This document shows positions 34,085 through 46,559 of a stretch of DNA of 64,000 bases, piece by piece. Numbering within the stretch: the stretch's first letter is position 1; every line of letters starts with the position of its first letter. Location: positions 148,973,709-149,037,708 of the forward strand of contig NC_068357.1 of assembly GCF_020536995.1 (NCBI RefSeq). Direction: 5' to 3'. The translations under genes were made by a program, and so were the position numbers. The notes under the pieces are model-generated. The model was not told the DNA's origin. It did not search any database and saw only the letters and a program-made list of their open reading frames with translations. This stretch comes from Dreissena polymorpha (lineage: Eukaryota; Mollusca; Bivalvia; Myida; Dreissenidae).

Positions 34085-34735
34085 ATAAATAAAGAAGTTA
34101 TGGCAATTTAAGCAAAATGTTCAATTATCTAAGTATAAAAGGGGCAATAATTCTGTCAAATGCTTGATACAGTTTTCTGCTCTTGTTTATAGATTGGGAT
34201 CATGTTGGTAAAAGAAGTATGCAAAATATGAAAGCAATATGGCAAAGGACATAGAAAATATTTGAGGTGGTATGCAAACTTTAACATAGATTTATCAATA
34301 ATATGCATATTCTAAGTATAAAAGGTTAATAATTCTGTCAAAATGCTTGATTCAGTTGTCTGCTCTTGTTTATAGATTGGGATCATGTTGGTAATGAAGT
34401 ATGCAAAATATGAAAACAATAAGTCAAAGGACATAGAAAATATTTAAGGTGGTATGCAAACTTTAACATAGATTTATCAATAATATGCATATTCTAAGTA
34501 TAAAAGGGGCAATAATTCTGTCAAAATGCTTGATACAGTTGTCTGCTCTTGTTTATAGATAAGGGTCATGTTGGTAAAGAAGTACATGTATGCAAAGTAT
34601 AAAAGTAATTTGTAAAAGGACAAAGAAAATATATGGGGTAGTACACAAACTTTAACATGTGCACGCTAACGGTAACGCCGACGTGATCAGGATAGCTCCA
34701 TTATATATATTTCATATATATTAGTCAAGCTAAAA
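34085..34735 (+). repeat. three-monomer array element (~180 bp period)
   Basis: Monomers share AATTCTGTCAAA(A)TGCTTGAT, GTCTGCTCTTGTTTATAGAT and TGGTATGCAAACTTTAACAT, at about 34150, 34330 and 34512. The end is GCTAACGGTAACGCCGACGT followed by a TATATATTTCATATATA near-palindrome. Same general design as the other array elements: a few monomers, then a short structured end. Confidence 0.8.
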
Positions 34736-34739
34736 ATGA

Positions 34740-34975
34740 GTGAAAATCTCTGACCTGTCTCCACCCCATCCCCTTTAACTTTTGACCCAGGGGTCAGATC
34801 AAAATTCCATATAGTGCAGGGTCGCACATAATGCTCATAGCTACCATGTGTTTAAGTTTCAAGGTTCTAGTGCTAATGGTGTAGGAGATAGTGGCTAGGA
34901 CAGACGGACAGACTGATGGTGGAGATAACCACAATGAACCTGTTAACAGCCAACTAACGCTGCCAACAAAGCACA
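34740..34975 (+). repeat. dispersed GACCCAGGGGTCAGATC element fragment
   Basis: TTTTGACCCAGGGGTCAGAT, then AAGTTTCAAGGTTCTAGTGC, then a GACAGACGGACAGACTGA tract. It resembles the 3' portions of the other GACGGAC-tailed families. Confidence 0.5.
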
Positions 34976-35093
34976 AGCTTTACGTGTCAGGATGCGGCAC
35001 TATCTATACAAACTGCATAAGGAATTACAAGACGCTTAGGGTTTGAGGGACACCAAACCTGATTATGAGTCTTCCACACCTTAAGCATTTTAA

Positions 35094-35307
35094 TAACCCT
35101 TTGCATGCTGGGAAATTTGTCGTCTGCTAAAATGTCGTCTGCTGAATTTCTAAAATAAGCATTTTCTTCAAAAAAATTTTCAAAGAATACTATCAGAATA
35201 GCAAACAGTTTGGATCCTGATGAGACGCCACGTTCTGTGGCGTCTCATCTGGATCCAAACTGTTTTCAAAGGCCTTTAAAATTCGGTTCCCGCACTGAAA
35301 GGGTTAA
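35094..35307 (-). mobile_element. MITE with long central hairpin, second copy
   Basis: Inverse orientation relative to 7009-7183, with ends TAACCCTTTGCATGCTGGG and TTCCCGCACTGAAAGGGTTA. Its centre (35203-35266) folds into a nearly perfect hairpin. The outer arm, AAACAGTTTGGATCC, is shared with the other copy. An added inner arm, GATGAGACGCCAC, with loop GTTCT and its exact complement, is absent from the 7-kb copy. Confidence 0.8.
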
Positions 35308-38300
35308 ATATACTTATTTGCTTGTGTACATGTACCTGATAATAAATTATTATTATTACCTGTTTTGGCATCAACAAGCTTTATCAATTGGCCCTCAAAT
35401 TTTGCACATAAACGCTACATGATCAACCAATATGCCTTTTCATTTCAAGTCGGAAAGCAATTTAGCCCTTATTCGGCCATTATAGGGTGGAGGATCTATT
35501 TAAAATACAACTATTCCAGATACAAAAATATGAATTCATTTATTTAATGCACTTATTTTCTTCTCTTTTGCTACGAAATGACCATAAACCAGCTTTCCCA
35601 GTCATATTTTGCACTAGCAGATGATATTTCTTTTTTTACATATGAAAGGTAAAAAGAAATTCAAGCAGCATTTTATAATATAAATTTTAAAATGCACTCA
35701 ATCATGCACTTCCAAACAAAATTATTGTAATTCTGTTATTTATAATCATATTAATAATGCCTCATTTTTCTCAAGTTTATGGTTTACTATCTTTTTTTCC
35801 CAATTTTATGGTTTATCTTGATTATTTTCTGAATTCAAAAGGCACTGGCTTAAAAAAACTGTCTTTGCATGTAACTGTATATTGAAATCTCTTTATGAGT
35901 GATTATAAATGCATGATAAAATTCTAACATGTTATGTAATAGATAAATCTATATTGTTTGTATTTTTTCGTAAACATTATTAGCCACCGTTGTTGTCAAA
36001 CATATATTTTTGTTTTATTAATGACGTTGTTTCACAGATTACTGCAACAGAGCTACAGATAAGGTGGGCATTTGTGCAAATACCCAATGTAAAATTGCCG
36101 ATTACGCATAGAAAAATAAAACCATGCGTTCCGAAACCCCATTGAAATTGCCGATTACGCATATCATATTTTTCCTTTGCATAACGAGTAAATTTGTCCT
36201 GGAAATACCCTGGTCCGAAATACCCGGATTCTGTCCGCTTTGTTCAAGCGCTTTCAGTATAACCTTCAGTACAATAATATGTACGGAAAAAAGTGTCTTT
36301 GTGACTACGTGTTATTGTTGTGAAAATGTCGAAATCGTGAGGCCTTAAAAATGGAAACATCGTATCCTAGGCACAAAGAAACTCAATTTTAAGATATTTA
36401 ACCGCAGGCAACACAAAATCAGAAGCGGAAAATATAGTGAAACTAATTCTTGACGATATTATGTCGGAGGCAATTGCTGTCAGTGCTTACATTGTAAGAA
36501 AACTGGTGGAAAAAATCGTTGAACTTTTTTTTTGAATCAAGACTGTATATTATGGATACATCTACATAATTACACAAAATCTCTGAAACTTATCAATTAA
36601 GAGTGGAACTACAACCAGCTTATTCAGATAAGCAGGTGAGAATTTAAGACAATGAACATACCCAATTTTAAAACAAAGGTACCCAATTGTCAATTAAAGT
36701 ACCCGTTGTGGGTACCGACTTTTTTGTACCCAATTGAATATGAAAATACCCAATTGAACTCAAAAGTAGTGGGTATTAACCCAATTACTCAGAAAAGTTA
36801 TCTGGAGCTCTGCTGTAACGTACAATCTTTATACGGAATGAAGGAGTTTTTATTTACAAGTACACTTTTTGTATTTTTTTGATAGTCTACTTAATTTTTG
36901 TTTTACTGTTAAATAAAATAACGCCGCACGCGTCAGACTAATGTCGTTAAAATCTAGAGTTTAAATGAAATTATGTCACAAGATATACGTATAAAAATAT
37001 TTAACTGCATGTCCGACTTGTCGTCATTAAATTCAAGTCGTCATTAAATTCAAGATTTAAAATGAAAATACGTCACAAGATATTATGTACTTCATACCAT
37101 ACGAGTTTTTTAGGATATTTTCAGATCTGAATACTGGTATTTTACGTGTTAAACTTTAACTGTAATGTATCGCAGATTCAGAGATGTATGTTTTGTTGTA
37201 AAGGTCATTTAACCCAACATATCTCAGACACAAAGAGTGTCCAAATTTGTGCAAACAATTAAATTAAAACTAAGACATTTATCGATTGTCATTACCTGCT
37301 GTATAATTTATTTGTGTACTGACATATATTCAATTGTGGTGAAATCAACCGGGATCACCTTGGTGAGAATCTGGTGGAAAAATCACTGCACTAACCTGAG
37401 ACATCAGTCTGTCATGATTGATTGCTCAGTTGTACATATTTTTCTCATTCTGGCTACCATAACTTTAAATGTCGCTTTTTATGATTTTTGACTGGCGCGA
37501 CTTTATAGTTATGGACCAACCCCATTAGGAAAGTCAACCAGAAAATGCCGAAAAGTCGACAGTTAAAAAGACCGGTCCAAAACAGCTTTTAAATGCAGTT
37601 ATTGGCCCATATCAATCACTTGATTGGAAAGATTGACATTTTTCACATTTAACTGATACATTCTTTCACAAAATACTATCTTAAACATTTAAAATTTATC
37701 TATTCTGCTCTTACATATCGAGAAAAACAGCGATGTGACAGACTTTCTTGAAATGCGAATCTCCCGAGATTTCACGGTCATATGATGGTATTTCTACTTT
37801 TAGTAACATACCATGTGCTCAAGTGTTTTCAAATTCAGAATGACATTTCCCGGTATTTTAGAATATTCTGGCTTGTTTTGTGAACAAATTGTAGTGTAAA
37901 TACAAACTCAAAGTAAATATTTAAAACTACCCGATTCACACTGAAATCATTTTTATAATCCACCAGACTTGTTGTTAATCACAAATAATAGATTTCAGAA
38001 AACGAAAGTAATGTTTACAATTTCAGCAAAAATTGTCAAGGTCGTTCGAAAGTATCCAAATTAAAACTAGTCTTGGACAAAGCGACAATGGCGTCAAAAT
38101 TGTGAATTTCAGACTGATGAGAGTTATTTTCATCTATTGTAAGATGCATTTGAAACATTTGAACCTTAAAATATTCCTCGGTGCAGTAATTTATATTCAT
38201 TCACCAATATATGTAGAAATGTATCCAAGAAAATGAGTATTCTTTGATTTATAGCATGACATAAATATGTTACGACTCTGGTTGACTTTTGATACGGGGT

Positions 38301-38333
38301 TGGCTTCATCATACAGGTATGTCAATACTATAT
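35308..38333. other. AT-rich intergenic DNA
   Basis: No supported exon. Small repeats only: AAATTGCCGATTACGCATA twice at about 36093 and 36145, and a cluster of TACCCAATT / AATTGGGTA motifs at 36656-36790. The other short frames have no domain signal. Confidence 0.5.
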
Positions 38334-39759
38334 CAGTGTCCGACAAATTTCTTATTGCATGTTATAGATATTACATGTATGTGCACATGTATGTGTACTT
38401 AAATTCGGACAGCACGTTAAGTTGGAAACGTAAATAAAGCGTTTAGATGATCAATACGACTGACTCGTATGGTGTTAATCAATGCAATTGCTCTTTTTAA
38501 CAACAAATACCGAGTTTCAAGAAATCAAGAGTATTAAATCATTTATTTACTTGTGTCCGACTTTAAGTTCTGTCCGAATTTACGTATTGCATCTGTATGT
38601 TACGACACTAGTGTGCAGTCAGTATACAATACAATAATTGTTTCAATAATGAAGGAACTGATACAGTGTAACGGTAACGATACAGCGTGTTTACATTATA
38701 TTTTATTAAGAGGAAATGTCAATGCCAAATAATTCGCGAGATACCCCGGTACTTTAGTTGAAATTCACAACGAAACTTTTAATGGAAACTAAATGATCTC
38801 AATGATGTACCCGCTACGAAATTTTTATTTACAAATAAATACACCCATGCCAATTTGTGCGCGCTTTTTATCTGGACCAGGGGCCTATACGTTTGTATAG
38901 GTCCCTGTCTGGACAAAGAAATTCATTTATTAAATGTAGAATTTTGTAACCTAAAATAGCTGTACACAACGTGTGCAAACCGTCGCAGGTGATTTACGCA
39001 AGTTGCAATTGAACGGTCCTGATTGGGAGCTTATTTCATCATATCTTTAAATAGAATCATATGCCGAAATTCAATTGACACTTTAGAAAATTTCAAACGT
39101 TTGTGTTTATGACTCTCATCGTCTATATTACCCTCCCATAATTTGGTTTAAAAAAAATTAAATTGGGCATATATGGGATTATTGATTAACAGTCGATCAA
39201 TCCAATTATTAATTGACAATGCAAACTAATTAGCAGGTGTTAACCGCGTTGTTATTAATATTCATTTTCGGTTTCGTTACCGTTTTGAAGAATCCGCTAT
39301 TGTTTTGATTTATTTAATGTTCGGCATCCTTGGATATTTAACGACATCAAAAACGTAGTCGCTCTTACTCATTGTTGCGGTTAACAAAGAATTCCAAACT
39401 GCGAAATGATGTTGCATCATGTGCGCCAACTATCCAACCGGCTCTCATTATATTATTAGCAGACGACAAATGTTGATTCTGATTGAATGATTAAAATGCA
39501 CTCTTACTGTTTACGACATTACCGCAAGTGATCGGTGATTGATAAGATAATTGATTGCACTTTGTTATCGGATTATAAACAAGACACGGTGTAGAAACAC
39601 ATGGTCAGCGTGTTTATTCTACGTATGTCTGTCAATAAAACGGGCTACCGCTCTTATAGATTTATAGTAGCCCGGCGGGCGTCAGCTGAAACATTTCAGT
39701 AGCCCGATGAAAAAATTCTGTAGCCCCCGGGCTACGGGCAATGGATTTGTCGGACACTG
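38334..39759. mobile_element. hAT-like non-autonomous element, 1426 bp
   Basis: Ends CAGTGTCCGACAAAT and ATTTGTCGGACACTG are perfect 15-bp inverted repeats. CTATAT lies directly on each side (38328-38333 and 39760-39765), a 6-bp match and possible remnant of the 8-bp hAT target duplication. The right interior holds several GTAGCCCG/CGGGCTAC motifs. No transposase frame. Confidence 0.75.
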
Positions 39760-39765
39760 CTATAT

Positions 39766-40460
39766 AAATTGTACACTGAAGTTTCTTTAGCTAATATTTT
39801 TCTTATGTTGACAGACCATTGACATTGCTGGGGTTTGTTGAGATAAATACTTATTATCATCAGGGGCAGGAAGACATTATAGACATTAAACAGCGTATCA
39901 TTACGTAGACAACAGTTGCACAACTGTATGCGTAAAAGGTAAATCAGTATATTAATAATTATGTTGACAACTAGCTTACGTAGCAACGTCCGAAAATATG
40001 AAATATCCGACATCTATTTCAATATTTAAAATTCAAGATATAATGACTACTGAACTGTTTTACTTTAAGGAAAAAACAGTAAAAGTATGTTTTTTATGAA
40101 AATGAAACACAACAAACAATATACTTATCATGATAACGGCTAAACGACTTATTATCCCAATATAACACTGTCATTGAATCGCACATTTCAATTAAAAATT
40201 ATTCCCCTTGAATGTTAATGCATATTGATATAACGAATTCATCAAACGTTATCAAACATGAGTAATTTGCATTGCATCGGATTCCCACAATATTTTGTGG
40301 ATGTAAATCGGATCCGGTTGTTGTTTATGTGTCAAGCTCATTTTGCCAGTGAGATACTTAAATTTCTTGCGTAGTAAAATCGGCTAGATTGAACTTTACC
40401 GGTACGCAGTTGTTTACCACTATCAAATCTACTGTAAAGTACACAAAGATACTTACATAA
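39766..40460. other. AT-rich intergenic DNA
   Basis: No feature recognised. Confidence 0.4.
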
Positions 40461-40951
40461 TTCTGCCGTATCTGTCTGAATAAACATCCGCTGCACAAAA
40501 TATAGACATTTGTATTAATGATTATTAAACACAATCATATTTTTCTGTGTTTATTGAATTAATGACACTGAGTTTCTTTGTCGCGTTACAAGATGGCGGA
40601 TGTCTAACGCTGTTTGTGAAGTGACGTCACAATGTTTATTTGAGCGCGTGCCCGTTCCCACAAAAAAAGTTTAAACACAAAATACTCGAAAACTTGATTT
40701 TTGCCAGGTATAACCCCTACGCCAACAGGTAGATCGCATTCTGGTCCATATACATGTCAAATTTCAGCAAACGTGTTCGGCCAGTTTTCAAGAAACTCAA
40801 ATCGCGGCTATATGCACCAACTTAACGAAACTTAGCCCCCTTTATCATTCGTTCGAATGAACGTCATCAATGATGACGTCCAATACATCACTCATTCCAT
40901 ACTAGAGTTGCGACACCTTAAGGGTTTCGCGGGATGGAATGAGTGGGGAGA
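40461..40951 (+). repeat. CRE/YY1-bearing repeat module, copy 2
   Basis: Same start (TTCTGCCGTATCTG) and end (GGGATGGAATGAGTGG) as the copy right of the gap. Contains AAGATGGCGGAT at about 40591 and a perfect TGACGTCA at 40622-40629. Also a hairpin AACGTCATCA-ATGATGACGTC near 40861. Confidence 0.85.
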
Positions 40952-42599
40952 ATAAATAAAATTGAAAACCTATTTCTTTTTGTGCATTTAATGATGGTAA
41001 CCAAAGTTCTCGCAAAAAATTAATATACATATCACATGATAGTAACCATAATACTCGCAGACATGTTTATTTTTTCGATGCCGTTCGATTAGCTACCTTA
41101 AAAAGTAGAACTTCTATTCCCATGACTATAATATTAAAAACGTGAAAAAAGCAAACAACTGCAGTGTGTCGGACATCCCCATCTTAAACACTATATCGAC
41201 TAGCATTAAGCCTTTTTATGTGTCTACAAAATTCTGTGTATTTTATTGAAACATCATTATAGCTTTGCGTTCAAGATAGTGTTGAATTCATTTTTCAATG
41301 CAATCAGCGCTTTGATTTTATATTACGAAATGTACTACGCATTACATTGTGTGACGTCATTTCGGTGACGAAACACAATGGTTTTATTTACACTCTCTGG
41401 AATTTAAGGACATGTCGTTGTGTGTTTTATCTGTAAACTATTTGTTTAAAGCATCGAACGAATGCAAAACGTATTTCGGATTGTGTGTTCATCATGGATA
41501 AATGTAAACATAGATAGGAATACAATACAATTGTGTGGTTTGAACTAAGTTTCGATAAAGACATGGATTAATAAAGGTGAAAGTGCATATCGTTTCAAAT
41601 TGTTTGTTATAAACTCTGGATTAAAGTAGTCAACTTATTGTTACAAACATTGGATTAACGATGTCATTTAGGTAAGACGTTTATACTAAATTAAGTTTTT
41701 TTTATAACTCTTGTTAAAGCTGAAATTGAGTCATCAAATTTCGCTACAAAACGGTGTCAGTTGCAATAGATATTTTAATGTGCTACGTGAAATTATAATT
41801 ATGTTTGATTATTTTGTTTATTTGTTACGCACATTATGCTGCTAATGATGTGTTGCTCACGGCAAGCCTCGCCGTGTAAACCTTTCTTCAACTCGTCGGA
41901 CAAATTCAAGTACACGTGATACTTACATTGTATTTTATTTTTTCTGTGTATTTGATGATGGTAACCAAAGATATCACAGATATTTTAATATACATGAAAC
42001 TATTTCAATTAATGCTATTTTGAGAAGTCCGTCACCACCCTATCGTTTGTTATTGTTATATCATACAATTTTGTTCCTCTATATAAACATTTCTCAAAAC
42101 CGGCTTTCCGTACTTTTATTTTGCATGCAACTGATTGCGCAATTTATGACGTATGTTGTGTGACGTAATTTATTTGTCAAAACAAACAATTTTAAGTTAA
42201 ATTCTGTGGATGTTTTTAACAGTCATTTATTTGTTTAAAGCATCGAACGAATGCAAAAACGTATTTCGGATTGTGTGTTTATCATACATAATTGTAATTG
42301 TTATATTATATTGGATTATTGTCGTCATAAAGGTAAGCGTGTTGTTTATACTAAATTGATTTGCTGCTCACGTTTATTTATTGATTCAATAATTAAACAC
42401 TAAATTAATAATGCATTTGTCTCATGATTATCATGTATATTAAAGATATTATCGGATAAATAGAACACCATGTTAATACCAGTGTGTACTTACATTTATC
42501 CGACACGTCTCGGAAAGCCTCGCCGTGTAAACCTTTCTTCAACTCGTCGCACACAATAACAAAGATTTATGTCATGAATATCTAAACAACCACACTCGA
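40952..42599 (+). repeat. tandemly duplicated spacer modules
   Basis: Three blocks recur in order with a period of roughly 650-990 bp: GATGGTAACCAAAG at 40993 and 41957; CATCGAACGAATGCAAAA-CGTATTTCGG at 41452 and 42241; GCCTCGCCGTGTAAACC at 41866 and 42516. A perfect TGACGTCA lies at 41352-41359 and its counterpart in the second unit is TGACGTAA. No open frame is shared. Confidence 0.7.
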
Positions 42600-43050
42600 T
42601 CTGCACAAAAGACATGCATGTGTACTTCGTATTGATATTCAAACACAATTATTACGTCGTTGTTTATAGATTTAACGCCTAACTGTATATATATTGAATT
42701 AATACCGCGTTACTTAGTTTCTTTGGTTCTTAACAAGATGGAAGCTAGCCTAAGCGCTTTTCATGACGTTACGTCACAATGTTTATCTACGCGCGTTGTG
42801 TTTCGCAGAAAAAATATTTAAACACAAAATACTCGAAAACTTGATTTTTCCCAGATATGACGCCTACGCCAACAGGTAGATCGCATTCTTCTCCATATAC
42901 ATGTCAAATTTCAGCAAAAGTAACCGACCAGTTTTCAATTGACTCAAATCGCGACTATATGCCTCAGCTTAACGAAACTTAGCCCCCTTTATCATTCGTT
43001 CGATTGAACGTCATCAATGATGACGTCCAATACATCACTCATTCCATATT
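42600..43050 (+). repeat. CRE/YY1-bearing repeat module, copy 3 (diverged)
   Basis: Aligns with the other copies through ACAAGATGG, TACGTCACAATGTTTAT, CAAAATACTCGAAAACTTGA, CGAAACTTAGCCCCC and CACTCATTCCAT. The CRE has become TTACGTCA. Confidence 0.75.
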
Positions 43051-43379
43051 TAGACTTTTATTCAATTGACAATTTGAAGACGTTTTTGACCATTTTAAGA
43101 TGTTTTTGACCATTTTAAGACATCTGTTGACAATTTTAAGACGTTTATTGATAGAAATATCAAATTCATCAATGAAAAATATCTTAATCTAGAAATTTAT
43201 GTTAATCTTGAAGTACTATTTTATTTTAGGTCATTTTGAGAAGATTTTTTTGTATATTCTTGAGTTGTGACCGCAGTTCTTTATATGAAAATTCAGCGTA
43301 CATATCTGTCACTTTCAATTGTAGTAAGAAAATGTTCCGTCTTACATAATATAAAATGGTAAGTTAAGGCAAAAGTTAA

Positions 43380-43827
43380 AATCCACCACAAACAAAATGG
43401 TGCTGCAACTTTTTACTTATGTATTTCAGGTGCATCTTGTTGATCACAAATTCGGTCGTAGTTTGTTTAATATTTTGGTCCCATTAAACCAATGTATGTA
43501 TTAATTAGATTTATATAATAATCTTTGTAGACATCTAAAGCTGAAATTCTGATGAACAAATTAAATATACAGTTATCATGTAGTCCATTATTATATTAAA
43601 GAAAATACGACAATTTTCACTTATGTGCGTTTAAACTTTAATTGAGTGTATTTCTTTTGTTACACCATAGGATGACATATGCCCCCTTTTGCCTCATTTT
43701 TGTAAACCTTAAACGCAAAGTGCTTTTCCACATTTTTCGAAACCTAAACGCAAAGTGTGACGGAATTTCAGACGGACAGACAGAAGGACAGTGCAATCAC
43801 TATATGCCCACCTTCGGGGGCATAAAC
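43380..43827 (+). repeat. dispersed element with GCCCACCTTCGGGGGC end
   Basis: Runs from about AAATCCACCACAAACAAAAT to a terminal hairpin, ATGCCCACCTTCGGGGGCAT, preceded by the GACGGACAGACAGAAGGACA tract. The left boundary is uncertain. The 91-codon frame over it is a by-product. Confidence 0.5.
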
Positions 43828-44238
43828 AATAAACATGGCACGTGTAATAGAATATACCTCGTACTATATTCAGTATTTTCTATTTTTATTAAAATTACAA
43901 AATATTTCATTAGGTAAAAATGTTCATAATTAGAGTTCATATTCAAAGCTTTTCAAACAAATGGCTGAATGCCATACTTTATAGTGTATCTTATATGTAA
44001 GAGCCAAGCTCATACATCAGTTTTGCATTCAACTTTGTTAATTTACCAAATATGTTCTGGGATGCTTTTAGCAGCATTTACTGTACATGCTGACTGCATT
44101 GCATGTGATCTTGTTATAACTTCACATCTGTGATAGTAAGTGAAGTATTAGTTCTGTTTGTTGTTCATAAGGTACCGATTAATCAATTCCTGATGCTTAT
44201 TGTTAAATTTTGATGCCAAAACCTTTAAACCTACATAT
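43828..44238. other. AT-rich intergenic DNA
   Basis: No feature recognised. Confidence 0.4.
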
Positions 44239-44377
44239 GAGCCTCGCTCTTGCAAAACAGGGCTTAATGCATGAGCATAAAGTGTCGTCCCAGATTTGCA
44301 TGTGCAGTCTGCACAGGCTAATCTGGGACAACACTTCATGCACATGCATTAAGCCCTGTTTTCCCAGATTGGGTCTC
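44239..44377. mobile_element. palindromic MITE, 139 bp
   Basis: Nearly the whole element is one inverted repeat: GAGCCTCGCTCTTGCAAAAC at the left against GTTTTCCCAGATTGGGTCTC at the right, with AGTGTCGTCCCAGATT opposite AATCTGGGACAACACTT in the centre. It would fold into a single long hairpin RNA if transcribed. Confidence 0.85.
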
Positions 44378-44477
44378 ATATAAACATGTCTCAATCACTT
44401 GACAATCCAAAACATGAAAATAAAGGTCGTTCTGTGTCCAATCAATTGGCTTTGTTAAACATTAATTGTGTCACGTT

Positions 44478-44697
44478 TGGAGAAAACTGGGCAAAATGCA
44501 TGTGCGTAAAGTGTCGTCCCTGATTAGCCTGTGCAGTCCGGCATGACACTTTACGCCTAAACTGGATTTTCTCTAAGAAGAGACATCATTTAAACGAAAA
44601 ATTCCATAAAAGCAGAAATTGTTGTCCCTGATTAGATTGTGGGCTTATCTGGGATGACAATTTACGCACAAGCATTATGCCCAGTTTTCTCAGAACT
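44478..44697. mobile_element. two-armed MITE of the same family, 220 bp
   Basis: Each half is a hairpin containing GTCGTCCCTGATTAGCCTGT-like sequence, and the outer ends GGAGAAAACTGGGC and GCCCAGTTTTCTC are inverted. The long form of the family at 44.24 kb. Confidence 0.8.
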
Positions 44698-45270
44698 GAA
44701 CACGACACAATTAGTAGAAAACTTCTGATAGATTTTTGTGAGACTATTCAAAAGCCCATATTTTCTGCTTACAACAGGATAAAATATGATAACTCTCAGC
44801 AATGTTATTTTTTGGAAACATTTTTTATGTTACAAAACCTAACACAAGATAGCCAGTGACTTAAAGAAATTGTAGTGTTTTAAGGAATTATCTCAAGTCT
44901 TCTATAATTAACAAGTATTGTAAATAAATGTTTTCTAACTAAATTATGGCTAAATTTGATTGTGATTTGTTATAATGTAGAGATATACACAAATAGCTAT
45001 GTTTGTGTAAGAGATTTGGGAAATATTGTCCTTTTCAAATACATGATTGTGCCTTATTATTACAAATTATTATTTAAATACATTTCTTACCACAGTACTG
45101 TATTATGTGCATTTTGAATAAGAAGTCATCACACTTGGAACGAACATCATTTTAGTGATCATAAAACTATGAAATTTATGTTGTTTATGAAAGTTTGTTA
45201 CATTTTGGCAATAATTTTAGTATAATAAGAAATTTTCAATGACCATATTTACCCAGTAATAAAAATCACT

Positions 45271-45471
45271 GTGTATTTGATCATTTGCACAGTTATTTTA
45301 TATTGTGTTCATGCACGCATGGACACGGTTTCAGTTTTTAGGGATTTTCGAAAAATGCATACAAATAAACAGTTTTGTGTTAAAATCAAGTTTGATGATG
45401 CAATTATATATGCAGGTGTCTATTTGAGACATGAGTTGTTAGAATTAATAAATGAACAGGTAAAATTGCAT
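45271..45471 (+). other. weak candidate exon
   Basis: An open stretch (no ATG at its left edge) contains TNKQFCVKIKFDDAIIYAGV and ends AATGAACAG|GTAAAATTG, a passable donor. Composition looks more protein-like than neighbouring frames, but there is no recognised domain, no sure acceptor and no partner exon. Confidence 0.15.
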
Positions 45472-46347
45472 AAAGTGCCTTGTTGAATAGAGCTGTTTAT
45501 TCCAAGATTGATCTCTTAATATTCCAAATTCAATAATAGTTTGTTTGTTGAATTTTTGTTCACTTAGTTCTAAGTAATTCATGAGCATTGTACCTTTTCT
45601 ACATATTGAACAGGTACATACATTTCTATCATTCTAAATGGTCCCCACACAGTTGCTTTAGTTCCTTGCTTGAGATTCATTATGTCACATGTGTATGTGC
45701 TCTTATTGTTCTACTTAACTGTCATGTTTATTTCTAAACAAGAGTTTATAAACATAAGATAACATTTCTGTATGGTTTGTTTTTAAATGCTTTTTAGCGA
45801 ACCATATTGTCTTTCTCTTGAAAGTCGACAAATTATATTAGCATAATTATTATGCCCTGCAGTCCTAATAAGCTGGCTTTCCAAGGAAAATCATAATTTT
45901 CAAAACCTTCTGACCAAATGCATCATCATTTGTACAATTATGTCCATAATTACCAACAAATTGTTTGACTCAACCCTAGGAATAAAGGATATTCTTTAAA
46001 CTATAATGTTCTATAAAAAATAGCAATTTCAGTCTAACTTCGAATATAATTGCAAATATAAGAACATTATTCGTTTCATAGAAACATCTGCTAATGACCT
46101 GAGCACCATTGGTTACCTACGTATCTTATAACCTAAGAATGTTTTCTCGGATCTAAGTTTATTCTTTATTCTTAAGTCTAAGAATTGGTTGGTGAGTACA
46201 GGTCCAGGTGAGTTTTCATAGAACACGTAATATGGGTGAGAATAAATGAACAACATGTGAAGTCATTTCATGTAAGTTTTAATATAATCCTCATTTTGCA
46301 ATATACTATAATTATATAACTACGCTTTTCTCAGAATGAACGTTAAA

Positions 46348-46545
46348 TTAACCAATTAAAACCAATGCTTTTCTATAGGTCAATATGTTAAGTTGAGACA
46401 TGGCTCGAGATTGAGAAATTCCACAGTTGTGTGGCTGCAGCGTCACCAATGTGCCGGTCTCTGTTATAACCGGGCCAGGTACAACATTCTCGGTTGTGAA
46501 ATGTTTTGTTAAATGGAAGTCTGAAGTAAACGAAAATCCAGTCAA
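46348..46545 (-). other. weak candidate exon
   Basis: An open minus-strand stretch of 65 codons (its left-most start is TTG) reads FTTENVVPGPVITETGTL and LQPHNCGISQSRAMSQLN. Balanced amino-acid composition suggests coding, but no domain is recognised and splice sites are not convincing. Confidence 0.2.
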
Positions 46546-46559
46546 AGCGGAAAATTTGT

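Noticed and set aside
40461-43050. LTR-like direct repeats bounding an element
   Set aside because: The two end modules are strongly diverged from each other, the interior is itself tandemly duplicated and there is no coding region. Tandem module amplification explains it better.
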